A stretch of 64,000 nucleotides of DNA from Hygrocybe punicea (Eukaryota > Basidiomycota > Agaricomycetes > Agaricales > Hygrophoraceae): the NCBI GenBank assembly GCA_963556145.1, contig OY744472.1, forward strand, positions 1,798,001-1,862,000, in the 5' to 3' direction. Below the pieces are notes generated by a model. It made no database searches. It was not told the origin of the DNA and saw only the letters and a list, made by a program, of their open reading frames with translations. The translations under genes and the position numbers were made by a program. Position 1 is the stretch's first letter; each line of letters opens with the position of its first letter. This document shows positions 1-11,686 of the stretch, piece by piece.

Positions 1-137
1 TTTCATCCTTGTTTTGATTTGTGTAGTTATAAAATACTTGTCAGATTCATTAGAATAATATAAAAACTCAATAAAAATGAGAAACTTACCTGATGCAGAG
101 ACCAGGCACTGGTGTTGGTTGAGCGACACATTGAAGC

Positions 138-297
138 TTGCGTCAACCACGTGACTTAAAAGTCACGGGTACCCGTCGCAGGTATGGGTATAGCCACAGG
201 TCACAAAAGTGTGACCCGGACCTGAACCCGTGGCTATACCCATGGCAAAACCCCTGGGTTTACCCATACCCATGCCATTCACTAGGAAAGAGCTTAC
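138..297. repeat. Private-motif repeat segment (TACCCATACCC type)
   Basis: The segment is dense in TACCCA/TGGGTA and ACGGGT words in both orientations. Its right edge reads CATTCACTAG, the inverse of a TAGTGAATG-type terminus. A similar segment near 56577-56730 ends ACCCATACATTCACTAG. It interrupts a copia integrase fragment on its right side. No matching left terminus or target duplication was found, so it is probably truncated. The 137 bases to its left show nothing I recognise. Confidence 0.5.
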
Positions 298-600
298 TTC
301 AACAACAAGAATTGCATGCAGCTTCCTGCTCCAAGTGGGAACTGACATAGGACCTGTGAGATTGATGACCATAAGGTCCATTTTGTTGTAAGTGGTTTTG
401 CTCACCTTCAGGAATGGTAATTGATGGGACTTCCCCATTATGCGGCCCTCACAGACAAGATCATAGGCCTTAGGCATTGAGATATCGAGTCCTTCTACAA
501 GATTTCACCTCAACAACTTCCTGATTTGGTCAAGGTGCAAGTGGCCTAATCACTGGTGCCAGCACCACAAACTCCCATTGGATTTGGCAGTGTATGTAAT
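298..600 (-). pseudogene. Ty1/copia polyprotein fragment (GAG-pre-integrase to integrase start)
   Basis: Read on the minus strand, the conceptual translation has the GAG-pre-integrase pattern GHLHLDQIRKLL, then LVEGLDISMPKAYDLVCEG, GKSHQLPF, and the integrase start MDLMVINLTGPMSVPTW followed by LVVEVSSF. In Ty1/copia polyproteins this region joins the zinc-binding pre-integrase domain to the DDE integrase core, which inserts cDNA into the genome. In-frame stops occur, and only about 100 residues survive. The coding stretch stops where the TACCCA repeat segment starts, so that segment probably inserted into it. No LTR, protease or reverse transcriptase belonging to this copy is visible in the window. 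Confidence 0.7.
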
Positions 601-615
601 CTCGTTACTTGGGCT

Positions 616-921
616 TATTATCAAATTATGCTGTCAGATGAAGTCTTGTGAAGAAGATTGTAAGGAGAAACTTGTTTAGTTTTTCAAGGGCTAGAAGTAC
701 ATATACCATGTTTTCCCTCATTTTTGTCCTTTCAGCCAATATTGCTTGTACCAAGTTTGTGTGCATTAGGATTGAAATATTACATGAATTCCAAATGTTG
801 GCCAAAAGGACAAAAATGAAGGAAAACATGGTATATGTACTTCTAGCCCTTGAAAAACTAAACAAGTATCTCCCTACAATCTTCTTCACAGGACTTCATC
901 TGACAGCCTAATTTGATAATA
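616..921. mobile_element. Fold-back element (MITE-like), 306 bp
   Basis: Nearly the whole element is one inverted repeat. The left arm starts TATTATCAAATTA and runs through CTGTCAGATGAAGTC to TTTGTCCTTTCAGCC; the right arm is its reverse complement ending TAATTTGATAATA. The arms are about 130 bp, with a spacer of roughly 40 bp near 750-790. Both arms hold TTTTTCAAGGGCTA followed by ATACCATGTTTTCC, and the same core occurs in the larger fold-back at 23096-23784, so the two belong to one family. No transposase is encoded. The short reading frames on both strands are mirror images of the arms and not genes. Confidence 0.8.
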
Positions 922-1276
922 CCATTTTGGGTGTCAAAAACTACTAGTTTACCTTTTAGTTCATCCACAGCTCACCATATACTAAATATTGTCCAAATCT
1001 AATTACAGCAGTACAGAGCCCTTAAATAATAGTACAACTTCCCTCTATAACCATCTCAATCCATGCAGTATTTCATGAGATACAAGATTCAGCACTTGAA
1101 ATTCCACTAAGTCAAAATTTCTCAATTGAAAAAAAAAAAGCTAGTGCCATGAATTACTAAAACGGCTGTAATAAACACAGTCAATTTTTTGTCAAACACT
1201 ATAAAATGTAGCTAAGGTTCTGGGTATAACACAAGACATCTCAATTTTCTGTTTACCATTAACAACCAGCTTCCCA

Positions 1277-3790
1277 TCAGACTCCCATCTTTCCATCACC
1301 ATTGTCTTCACTAGCATCAACTTGGATCTCATCCCAGATCACCTTTAAATGCTCCTCTGCTTGTTCAGCAGCCACCATGTACCCATTCCGGTAAGCACTC
1401 TTGAGAAGCTGTAAGCTCTCAAATGTTCGCACTGACAGCCTATTGCATTGTGAAGTAGCCATCAAACCACCACTCAAAAACACACATTCCAAAGGAACAG
1501 CTGACCCTTGGATTGCAAGATAATCACATGCCATGCATGAAAGTGTAGGATATTGGGATGTGTGATGCTACATACAAGTTAGTTCTGGACCAAGATCTCA
1601 AAAGACAAATGAACATACACCCCACCACGAAACTATGTTCTCCACATGTTTGAGAGGGCTGGTTAAATAGATCTTGAGTTTGTCCCTAGGTCCTGTTTTG
1701 GCATGATCTGCATCTTAACAAGCTTGTACAGCTGCCCTCATCCACGTGTACCCATATTGGGACTTTCTAGTAACTGCAAGCAGGTGTTAGCCATAATCTG
1801 GAACAGTGTAGAGTGAGGCATACCCAGCAAGATATTCCCATCATTGGTAGCCATGACCAACGGTTGAACATAGTAGCAGTCAAACTGTTGATGAGCATGA
1901 GAAATTGTAAACTAGATGGCAAATTCCTATGAACCACTTTTTCTAGGGCTCGCACCCCTAGTTCATAATACTCTGCATCCCATTTTCCTTTGGCATATGC
2001 TAATTTAATGTTGGGATCAAGTGCTTGGGAATTAAAGATCAGTAGCACGCCAGATGAAAAAATGAAGTAACTGACCAAGACAGATGAAATAAGCATCAGT
2101 GTCATCTACTTTTCTGTACCACTTTCAGAGATTCACCAACCCAGCCTCAATTGGGATGTGGAACTCTTCAAATTTCATATGTTTTGACATATTTTCCCAG
2201 GCTTCCTGGAGGAATTTGAGGACTGGAATCATGCGCCAAACAGTGGGATCCTGAGAACTCGAAAATGTCTGTTGCGCATTTGCAGGCTCCTAGTAATAAA
2301 GATTAATGATTTAGGGCTAAAATGTGATAACAAACATTCATACCTGCAAAACCTTGCATATTAATTCTAGTTTATCCCAGTCACACTGATAGAGTCTGAA
2401 GTTGGCATAAGATTTATTCTTCAGGTCAGGGACTTTCTTGCTGTCATCAGCTAGTTGGACAAAGTGGTTGACACCCTAGGTCAAGATGATTAGCCACTGT
2501 GCAGATAGATAGACTAGTTATGTGAAATACATACATGTTTGAGCGTGAGTATATGGTCCAAGAAATCAAATAAAGATGCCCATCAAGTGTGAATCCACCC
2601 AGCAACTGAAGTGCTGGGGCGTCAACTTCACGACAACACTGTGTTAAAAATTCCCTGGCTTGAGGTGATTTGTGGATCTAATCGCTCATTCAGAAGTGCA
2701 ATTAAATTGAGCCGATTAATGATGTGCCTGCGTCACTAAAGCCAGTGCTTTACCCACAGCATAACCCACTTCAAATCTGAGGTTGGCAATGTCATCATCT
2801 TGCCCATTTCCCTCCATGTTGCCGTCATAACCAGAATACTCTTGAAGTTGATCGAGGTCTAGTACATTATCCATATTTGCACCTTTGAAGGCATCCTTCA
2901 CCTTCTGGAGAAGAGCCTGGCCCCATGCCTTTGATGAGGTGACCAGCAGCAAGATGAACCACATGTTCCATGCACCTGACAGTCACTGTGAAAGAGTGGA
3001 TTAGTGTCAACAGCAAGAGAACTTACCTGATCCTTCGCTGAGTAGGATCCCAGCATCGTTCAAAGGGATCCAACATTTTCTTAAGTTCCTTCATGGCCAT
3101 ATCATTGTTGGAGGCATTATCGGATGTGAACCAGCCAACCTATGCAACATGTCAGATATAAGTCATACAGATACAAATAAACATACCTTTTGATGGATGT
3201 CATAGTGGTCCACAACACGGATAATGATGTTCGCGAGGTTGGCACCTGAGTGGTTGCCTTCAATTTGTGCAAAAGCAAGCTGTTCTGTCTCCAGTTCCCA
3301 TTCTTCAGGATGGTCAACTGGTGCAGTTATATAGTGTCTGGTAATTGAGAAAAAAGGGTCCCCATTCTTGGACGTCCACAAATTGAACATAAAAGAGACT
3401 TGGCCAGGGATATCCTGCAAGTGATAATGATTCAGCAAATATTATATCTCAATCAAGTAGCATACCTTGAGCTGTGACTTGACATACTCTTCCACCTGCA
3501 TTGCCCTCCACAAAGTCTCGGTTTGAAGTTTTTTGCGATGGTAGGTGATGAGACAGTGAAACAGGCCTTTGTCAACAAGTTGGAAGGCCTGTAGTTCTTA
3601 CTATTAATAAATGCATATACCAAAAGAGACAGAGTATGTCACCTTATCCTCACAGACCATCAGTTCAACCATGTAGTCGAGGAGACCATTGGTTGAGAAT
3701 GCTGGGACCTTTGGCTGATGAGTAATTAATCCATCCAAAGTAGATTGTTCATGTCTAATTATGTAATATATAAGGGCAACAATTAACACA
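1277..3790 (-). pseudogene. Decayed hAT-superfamily transposase
   Basis: Pieces of a basidiomycete hAT transposase lie in order on the minus strand. N-terminal RNase H-like core: FMFNLWTSKNGDPFFSITRHYI (3430-3330). Next, NDMAMKELKKML (about 3110-3080). Then a GWIHT-WASLFDFLDHIL segment near 2600-2540, with a stop in place of the usual Arg of the HTRW motif (TGA, plus-strand positions 2583-2585). Then IKLAYAKGKWDAEYYELGVRALEKVV (2020-1930), and the C-terminal dimerisation region CDYLAIQGSAVPLECVFLSGGL with SVRTFESLQLLKSAYRNG (1530-1370). hAT transposases are cut-and-paste DDE enzymes that make 8-bp target duplications. Frameshifts, stops and possible old introns make this copy inactive. It may be related to the transposase that once moved the hAT-type elements elsewhere in the window, but this is inference. 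Confidence 0.85.
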
Positions 3791-3839
3791 TGATTGAGAA
3801 CTTACTTGTCCAGAATACTATGGTGGTGAGAGGCTGTGG

Positions 3840-4318
3840 TTAGTCATAAACTTTGGTTGTGACTTACTTGAGCTTACTACCACTGAGTTGCTGAATCACC
3901 ACCCAACTTGCCTCCCACCACACTCCTACTCCCCACCATATTGACAATGATGGAAATGGAGGCTGTGATGATGACGGCGGCTATCTGCACCAAGAACGCC
4001 ACCCCGAATGTCCTCAAAACCACACAGGAGCCCTCCCAATGTATTTGACCAACAGCCTTGAACTTTGAAACTAGCGGCTGCAGACTGGGCTCATACCAAC
4101 AGAGATGATGAAGACAACATGGAATGTCACCCACAATGATGGGGTTGTCAACATGGTTGTCCTTTATGAGATATCGCCACCACCACTTCCTTTGTCACCA
4201 TGCTCACGCAACTTGATGGTGGGACAGATCAGGATGCTGAAAACCACGGAAAGGTTGATGGAGGTGTTGTAAGTGACATCTCCATTGTTTTTATTGATGA
4301 TGGGATATAGGGAGGGCC
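3840..4318. other. No recognisable gene
   Basis: Between the hAT remnant and the C-rich tract there is an open stretch on the minus strand (about 85 residues, 3877-4134) with no motif I recognise and biased, GTGATG-rich composition. I see no repeat ends here. Confidence 0.4.
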
Positions 4319-4705
4319 GTGGGGGGCTCTAATTGTACAGGTCAGTACCCACCCCCTCCTGCTATTTCCCCTACATATTTACCCCTTCCCGCTGCTCGTT
4401 TGGGCCCAGGAACTCTCCACAGTTTATCACCCTCACTGTTTCCACCATCCACCATGCGCTGCCTACCCTTCACCACCCCTCAATCCTGCCCCCCACCCAG
4501 GCTGCCTCACCCAGTCCCTCAGCATACATACCCCTGCCCACTGCTCATTCAGGGCCAAGAACCCTCCCCAATCTATCCCTTGCTCTTTCCATCATCCACC
4601 ACACTTTTTCGCCCCTCAAATCCACTAACATCCTTCCCTACCCTCCCTCATGTTCCAGGACCCTCCCCCATTGAAAGCAGACCAACTGGGGCACCTCTGT
4701 GAAGG
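4319..4705. repeat. C-rich imperfect tandem duplication
   Basis: Two diverged units of roughly 180 bp each contain CATA-TTACCCC, CGCTGCTCGTTTGGGCC or its counterpart CACTGCTCATTCAGGGCC, CATCCACCA and CACCCCTCAA in the same order. Overlapping proline-rich reading frames on the plus strand result from composition only. The first part (CACCCCCTCCTGCTATTT) resembles the GC-rich hairpin module seen in the private-motif elements. Confidence 0.5.
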
Positions 4706-5019
4706 TGAGGACCCACCAGTTTGTTGGTGGCACTCCATGTATCCCCTACTTAGTACTTACATTTCTGTTATTTCTCTTTTCTTTCATTTTCTTTCATGAA
4801 TATTAGTCTATGTAGAAGTATTATTACATGGCATATAAAAGAATCTCAAGCAAATAATGGCAGGATGATAACTATGTTGTGCTTGCTGTTGACGACGAGG
4901 AGCACGAGACCCTATTTTGATAGGTGGGGCTGTGGCAGTGGGTGGTGGGTTGATGGGACCTGGCCAGTATCACTGTATGTATTCCTACCTAACTGCCCGG
5001 TATAGCCAGTGTCAGGTGG

Positions 5020-5225
5020 CTAGGACATGTTTGGGGTTTGGACTGGTCTGAACAGGTTCTGGACCATGACAAAAGGCCGAGTGTGGAACCGGACTTCAGG
5101 TTCAGTTCACACCTGACCTTGAATCTGAACCTGAACCACGGTCCGGTTCTCATCAGTTTGGGTTCAAACCATGGTTCTGAACCTGACCTGTCCATCACTA
5201 AGCCACATCAATTGACATGTGTCTG
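5020..5225. repeat. GGTTC/GAACC motif array with palindromic core
   Basis: GGTTCTG, GAACCTG and GGTTC words repeat in both orientations from about 5028 to 5186. They are followed at 5204-5222 by CACATCAATTGACATGTG, one of eight copies in the window of a shared palindrome. This matches one end of a private-motif element. The opposite end was not resolved. Confidence 0.55.
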
Positions 5226-5391
5226 GCATGCCAAAGGTGGGGGGACCTTGTATTTCCACCGGTATGCCAAGTCCCCATGGTATACCAGTGTACCTGCTGT
5301 CCTTCAGGTATGGTGTGTACCTGTTATCAGAGTGAGTGTGGGTACTGTGGGTATAGGTGCAGTGTCTGAAATTTAGACCTGTGCCAGGCTC

Positions 5392-5485
5392 TAGCGATGA
5401 TGAGGACAGGGATGCTGAGGACAAGGACAGGGACAACAAGGATGAGGATGGGGACAATGAGGACAATGAGGATGACGACGCATGG
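5392..5485. repeat. GAC/GAGGA minisatellite
   Basis: Degenerate repeats of GAGGACA, GGGACAA and GATGAGGA run through this stretch and are followed by a CTCTCC tract. The reading frames across it are low-complexity. Confidence 0.6.
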
Positions 5486-5547
5486 CCATGACCACCACCG
5501 CCCCCTCTTCCACTCCCTCTCTCCCTCTCTCTCTCTCCCACTCTCCA

Positions 5548-5687
5548 CCTTCCCTGTTCACACTCTCTGCCCCAATATAATTAATTTAAATTTGTATTTT
5601 ATTAAGGTAAATCCATTATAAGGATTTATCTATTTGGCTCCCTGGGGAGCCACTTAGTCATCTGACACCCCTTTCATTATATAGTCA
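5548..5687. repeat. DIRS-like terminal repeat, left part of a copy split by the Helitron
   Basis: The segment from CCCTGTTC through CCCCAATATAATTAATTT, the hairpin GGCTCCCTGGGGAGCC and CTTAGTCATCTGACA to TATATAGTCA aligns with the inverse of 42430-42553 at the right end of the DIRS-like element. The homology resumes on the far side of the Helitron near 13498 with TAGTTAAGTGG, matching TAGCTAAGTGG in the other copy. The Helitron therefore sits inside this repeat. Confidence 0.75.
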
Positions 5688-5756
5688 CTAGTGGGGTGTG
5701 GGCCATTGCTTTGCATGGCATGTTACTCGTCCCTCTTTTTAGCAAGAGAACAAATA

Positions 5757-6599
5757 TTAAGATTGAGCATATATAAACAGTACAGCATTATTACCATTAC
5801 ATGACAATAAATTAATATTTGAAAAGTCATCTATATCACCTTCATTAATACAAATTGATCTGGTTGATATACCATCATGAAACCATACCATACCATTGAT
5901 GAATATGCGGGCAGTAAAATGTGCATCACCATAGTACACAATTCCTCTCAATGTGAAAGCAGTGGATATGTCATCAATTGACAAGTTTATAACTTGACTA
6001 ACTATTAAATTCTCAATAGAGTCAACTGTAAACATGATTAGAGGTGGAATTTTGTTAAATGCAATAAATTTAGTAATCTCTCCCCAATACAATTGACATT
6101 TGTGCTGTTGTCTGTTAACTATGATTTGAGCAAGACATGCTGAGATTGTTCCAGAAAATGAATATGAACAATGAAAGATGGCATCACATCTATCATTTTC
6201 CAGAATGGTTATGTTTTCACAATTCATACATTTAAGACAAGTTGAAGTCATTGGTTCATTTGCTTTCATTATATAATGGGCCAAATCACTTATGACAATG
6301 CCAACTTGACCATAAGGAAATATTTCGGGTTTATCTTGATGCAATAAATGTCTGATTGTATTTCTAACTGTTTCTAAATTTGTTGTGTGATTCTTGGATC
6401 GTTTGAATCCTAAGCTCAAAATCTTTAATATTTCATTGATGCTATTGAATCTTTTTTTCCAACTTGATGGATCTTCATTCCATATTGCTAGTAATATTGT
6501 AAAGAGTGAATCATAAGCACAGCTCCAATCTTGTGCATCCCATATAAACCCTTTTGGTTTATTTAATTCAATAGTACTTGTTTTTCGTCTTTTTTTCAC
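5757..6599 (-). pseudogene. Helitron C-terminal cysteine-protease-like domain (USP/C19-like)
   Basis: This 280-residue open stretch starts just after the helicase, in a different frame, so it was probably the C-terminal part of one polyprotein. It has a Cys box, WDAQDWSCAYDSLFTIL (residues about 20-36), a CxxC pair in TCLKCMNCENI, and a His box, YYGDAHFTARIF, followed by WFHDG. This layout is that of papain-fold ubiquitin-specific proteases, with Cys and His as catalytic residues. An OTU-type protease is the main alternative. Such domains occur in some fungal Helitron polyproteins, where their role is unproven. The catalytic Cys and His both appear intact even though the rest of the element is broken. 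Confidence 0.65.
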
Positions 6600-6632
6600 A
6601 ATGGAAGATGAACTTACAACTTGTTGTAATTT

Positions 6633-8606
6633 TCATTTTTTATTTTGCAATACATTGGCCGTGGAATTTTTATGAGTGACAGTGATTGGAACAGTTCCTT
6701 TTGCAGGAACAAAGTTGAGGTTTCTGAAATCTGCCTTTTGATTTTTGTTCATAGGTTTAATTAATTGCCACAGAGAGGGCTGTGTTGTGTATTGATTTAG
6801 TTGCTCCATGGCTTTCCATGCAATAGCATGATGAATGTTTTTTGGAATATATGACTTTCCTTTCCATTTTCTAAATTGATCAATGATAGAATTTCGCTGA
6901 TCTCCCTTGACATGGTCTGGTAAGAGTCCTTGATATTTCAGTTTGGTAATCTCATCAAGCAGTTCTAATTCCCTGAATTCTTGCCTGAGATATCCAGAAG
7001 CACCACCTGTAATTACTTTGGGATCAAAGCCTTGCATGATGATAGTTCCTGCTGCAGATGCACTTCTTGATAAGCAAGTATAGTAGGATTGGTGGTTTCT
7101 ACAACTACTGAGGTTGACCACATTGTTAGGACGAGTACGTCCTTGACATGCATAATCAGTCATTGCAAAATTAGGTAGTACCAACACTTGTTCTCTTGAC
7201 AAAGATATCACATCATCATTGGGTAATGAGCACATGGTAGAAGTGACATGTTTTGTAATTGGCACCACATTTTCAGGAAGTCCTTCTATGTTAATTCTTT
7301 TTGGAGGATTCAATAATCTGACAAATAAAGTGTCCAGTACAGTTTGTTGTTCTGGACCTATTGCACTCTGCCAACCCACAACCATGCCCTCTGCTCCTTT
7401 GGTAATGCAGCACTCCGTTGCATCATTGTTTCTCAGCATCACTGGCATGCCTACACATAAGTCCAATCTTCCTGGTATATGATCAGAGGATGATGCATCT
7501 GGTTGGCTCCAAAGTAGTTTTTGGAGTGAAGGTTCCAATATCTTTGTGTGTCGAATAGGATCCAAAATTGTTAACATGTGATGAGATTTTCTTTTGCTAT
7601 TGGAACTAGTAGTATCATTCCATCTATCTATAGAATAAAATGATGTTAATGGTCTTTTATTTTCAGCAGCAAAACGTTGAATACCAAGTTCATTGATTTT
7701 GTCTTTTTGTGCATTCAATGCAGTTACAACTGATACATTCCTGAATTTCTTTTGGGCTAACTTTGGATCATTTGGACCTTTTCCTGCGATGCGAGTATGA
7801 AGAAATGCAATATCTTCTTCAGTACATGCTTTGTATCCCATGTTTTCCAACACCTGTCTCAGTTGGACATCGTCTTTTGACTGATTGGGTTGTCTCATAT
7901 TTTCACGTAATATAACAACCGTTGTAATCTGATGCCAAAGAGCTTTGCCTATAGCAGCTTCCTGATTTGCTATAGTTTGACTGGAATTGATTTGGACACC
8001 AACGGTTCCAGAGTACAAAGGAGCACCACTCATAGCTGGTGGAAGTTGGCCAAAATCTCCTGCAAATATCATATTAATGCCACCAAAGGGTTCATTATAA
8101 ACACCACATGCTTTTGCACACTGAGCACTGATTTTGTACATATCTCTGCAAGATAACATTGACACCTCATCAATGAAAATGTAATCCACACCATCAAGAT
8201 TGGCACGGACTTGTGCAAGGGAACGAGATGAACCTCCTTGATTAATTCCCAGAATGAAGTGAAATGTAGATCCATTTACAAGGGCAGCAGCACCACCAGT
8301 TGTTGCAAGAACCACAAACCGATGATTTTCGTTGTGTTTACCAAAGAAACTAGTCAATGCTTTGATGACTTGTGATTTCCCTGTGCCTGCCATCCCACCA
8401 AGATACATGCGTAGCTTATCAGAACTGTTAATCAAGGTAGAGTGATTGGCAATGATATGAAATGCTCTCTTTTGGTCAGTGTTCAACTTGTAATCATTGA
8501 TAGTTACGTCAATAAGATGACAATCAGCTCTGTTTGTAGGAATAAACATATGGTTGATGTATGCTGCGTCCACTATCTTGACATCATTATATTGAAAATT
8601 TCCCAA
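6633..8606 (-). pseudogene. Helitron PIF1-like superfamily 1 helicase
   Basis: A 657-residue open stretch carries the DNA helicase that unwinds donor DNA for rolling-circle transposition. Visible motifs: Q-like LNTDQKRAF, Walker A GGMAGTGKSQ (about residues 70-80), VLATTGGAA, Walker B DYIFIDEVSML (about 141-151), the motif III region GDFGQLPP, GMPVMLRNN, and motif VI VVNLSSCRNHQSYYTCLSRS. The helicase frame itself is uninterrupted, but it is joined to upstream and downstream parts only by frameshifts (near 8610 and 6610). In intact Helitrons Rep and helicase are one protein. The N-terminal Met is therefore only the first in the open frame, not a true start. Confidence 0.85.
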
Positions 8607-8611
8607 TTTAT

Positions 8612-9148
8612 TTATGGTTGCTGTAAATTTTTATTTCTGTCATCGATGATTTCCTTTTTCTTTGTAAGGACTGCAGCTCTCCATAATTTTGCTGATTGTA
8701 CTACAGGTGGTTCTATAGGTATCAACGGTCCTATATCTGGGGTACCATCAATACGATTATCAAGCCATCCTGACCTTTTCAAAGTTCTTTCAGCTATTAG
8801 CATTTGATCCTTCCTCTTTTGTCCTTTTTGACCAAGTTTCAGGAGTATTTCTGTGTCATTATTGTTGAAGTCGTCGCCGTTAAATGCAAATTCAGCATTG
8901 TGCACGTCATCCAGTTCATCAAGACCATTTGAGGTTGCCCATGAATACCTTATATCTGCAGTATTATTCTTCTGACGTTTAGGAGAGAAATCATCTCTTG
9001 CATCCAAACACTCATACCGCAGACCAAAGTATTTCATGATCTCCAGCTCTCTTTTAGAAAACTCATGGTCTATAAAAGCATTATCCCATGTTTGTAATTT
9101 ACTTTTGAGTTCTTTGCCACTTCTCCATGGCTTGAAAAACATTAACAT
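8612..9148 (-). pseudogene. Helitron Rep-helicase linker segment
   Basis: This 178-residue open segment between Rep and helicase contains MLMFFKPWRSGKELKS and DNAFIDHEFSKRELEIMKYF, which match the 'ML.LFKPWR' linker of fungal Helitron polyproteins. It is separated from the upstream piece by stop codons near 9150-9169 (one TGA, one TAA) and from the helicase by a frameshift. It shows no catalytic motif. Confidence 0.75.
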
Positions 9149-9166
9149 TGTACAACATTAACATTC

Positions 9167-10060
9167 TCAATCACCATGGTCAGCCCTTGGCAAAGTGTTT
9201 GGAATAAAATTAGGAACTGTGAAAGGATCATTTCCTTTCATTTTGGCATGGTGGGTAAGATATTGTGGATGATTGGGATGTAAAGTATAATCATTTTCAA
9301 TTTTTGTCAATTTATTAAGATCAACTTCATTTGTTTTATCAGCTATTTCTGAACCTGCATTTTTATTCAAACTATCAGGTTTTGGAATTTCATCTATCTC
9401 CATGAGTATATCATTATCAACGACATCAGACAAGTTGTCATTACTGGAATAGTCAACATTAGTAGGTTCAGTGCAAGAGTCAGACAAATTATCACAGCCT
9501 AGATTGTCCAAAATATGGTTTTGCATGGGTTCTTTTCTGGCCCTTTTGGTTTTTGTTTTGGTGCATCTTTTATTTGGTTCCATAGTGGCAAGACGTATCC
9601 AGTCATACAGTGATACATTATCATACAAGGCAGGTCTGAACATATAATTATTTACTTTGGAAAGTCCAATGTATGTGCCATTATTCTTACCAATAACAAC
9701 CTTTTGTGCATTATTTTGGTCTTCACATATATTAGCAATTTCTTCATCAGACCATGCACTGATAACCTCTTTAACATAAGATCTCCAAAAGAATGGCACG
9801 AATTTATGACTAGTGTAGTGATCAGGATTTCCAAGCACATATAATGAAGCCATTGGAGCATCAATTTCCATTTTGGAGGTGAGTGAATTGACTATTTGTG
9901 TAAACAGTTTTCTGACTTTGTCTTTTCTTTTCAGGTCGCCACCAATCATTTCAGAATTCTTATCAAAAATACTTTTTATCACTTCAAAAATGCTATAGGT
10001 CTTCAAGGAGAATTTTGTAATATAATCTGTTATGTATGCAACTATGGCCTTATAGCAGTA
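9167..10060 (-). pseudogene. Helitron Rep C-terminal part with the two-tyrosine motif
   Basis: The segment begins, before its first Met, with KAIVAYITDYITKFSLKTY, which holds the paired tyrosines (Y-x-x-x-Y in AYITDYITK) that cut and join DNA strands in Y2-type Rep. A single-base frameshift separates it from the preceding SLLSGTAI of the upstream frame. It continues through ASLYVLGNPDHYTSHKFVPFFW, which is typical of Helitron proteins, and an acidic low-complexity stretch, and ends at an in-frame TGA after ADHGD. Both tyrosines are present, but the frameshift just before them would prevent their translation. Confidence 0.8.
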
Positions 10061-10209
10061 CCTGATAATAAGCTGGTCACATCAGAATTGCATCGTAGCA
10101 TATATGTAACTTCAGGTGTCACCGTGTTCATCCAAGGTTCACCATGCTTGAGGTTGAGAGCACCAGTGTTAGGTTCTACAAAGGTTTGTTGAAAGATATC
10201 ACGGGGAAA

Positions 10210-11646
10210 TCATCGTTTACATTCACCTTTTGAATTAAGACAATATGGCTTTTTTTTGCCGTCATGCCTGTTATGTATATTTAATCGCAATAAAAGATCA
10301 TCTACAACATCTTGAAACCTTTGCCACCATGTTGATCTTTTGTCGTGATATTGATAATTCATGGAACAATTATATGATGGTGGATCTGGCATGACACATG
10401 TTGGTGGTTGATATTCAGGTTTTGACATTGTCTGTTCCATTTTCTGTAATACCTCATCTTTAGAACCTGTCATGAATTGTCCTACACACAAACTTTCCAA
10501 GTATTCCACTAATCTTTTCTGAAAGTCAGAATTTTCACCCATAATTTTGTCACGTATTTCCTGAGGTGTAAGGCATCCCTTTATACACAACAGCATATGA
10601 AGATGCAAGGTAAGACGTCCTTGTTCCTCTACCATCGCATAATAACCTGATGTATTTCCATAAAGGCCAGGGTGAGATTGATTCATTCCTAATATATGTT
10701 TGATGAACATTTCAGTAGTAAAGTGAAAGAAGCAGGCTCCAGCCACTGGATTATTTGCAATTAGTTTGTAACAATCCTGGGATAGATGTAGTTTAGGAAA
10801 AAACTTTTCTTTGTTGTCAGCATAATATAAGCATAGTGGGTGATTGATGTCTGCAGGTGCAAAAGTGATAAACCAAGTCAGAGCACCAATATAGGATATC
10901 AGAGACCAAATCTCATTTTGCATGTATTTCTTGTTAGTAATTGAACCTTTGACCTGACCAGCTACGTGATCCAGATCAGAAATGAGTTTATAGCACGCTT
11001 TCTCTTCCGATGTATCTGGTTTGACTCTAGATAATCTTTTAGAGAGGTCATCCAAAACAGCTGTATTGATATTCATCAGGCGATCTGCAATATCGTTGAA
11101 ATTATGTTTATTAGTCAACAAATATCCTCCAGTTGTACTGTCCTTGATTTGTTCTTGATTGAATGCAATCAATGGAAAATAGGGATCAGTTTGAAATCTT
11201 TTGTCATGGTACATCAGGAGATGTCTTTTGTGCATCATATTACTGATGCTTAAAACATCCTTGTCTATGCTGCTAATACCACCCAAGCCATATGGAAATA
11301 GGCAGGGGAACATCATAGGATATAATTGAGGATTATTAAAGAACGATTCTGGATTTCTAGCATGGCTTATGGCAAGAACACCACCATGGTCATCTATCAA
11401 GTGCTTTGTTGCTCTAGCTATTAATGCCTTTGGACTTGTAATATCTAGATCTTCGCCAGTTACTCCACTAACAACAAAGGGACAAGGCCCATCTTCCACA
11501 CCATCTTCCACTTCATTGTCAAATGCACTAGTGGCTTCCGGTTCCTTATTTGTGTCTGCTGGTCGATATGCAACCACAACAGGAATTCCATGATCTGGAT
11601 ATTGTTCTAGATTTTCATAGGAAATATCTAAATCATAGTAATCCAT
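10210..11646 (-). pseudogene. Helitron Rep endonuclease (Helitron_like_N, HUH motif)
   Basis: This 478-residue open stretch contains the replication initiator domain. Key signatures are LYPMMFPCLFPYGLGG near residue 105, FFHFTTEMFIKHILG, and the metal-binding HUH motif in EEQGRLTLHLHMLLCI (about residue 348). The stretch ends at a TGA (plus-strand 10210-10212) in the context CKR-stop-FPRDIF, and the same frame stays open and homologous afterwards (TFVEPNTGALNLKHGEPW). The TGA is therefore a nonsense mutation, most simply CGA to TGA. At the N-terminal side it is joined to the DUF6570 part only across a TGA and a frameshift. Confidence 0.85.
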
Positions 11647-11686
11647 GGTTCAATTTCAGCCATTCTAAAGCTGCAGAAACTCGCCT

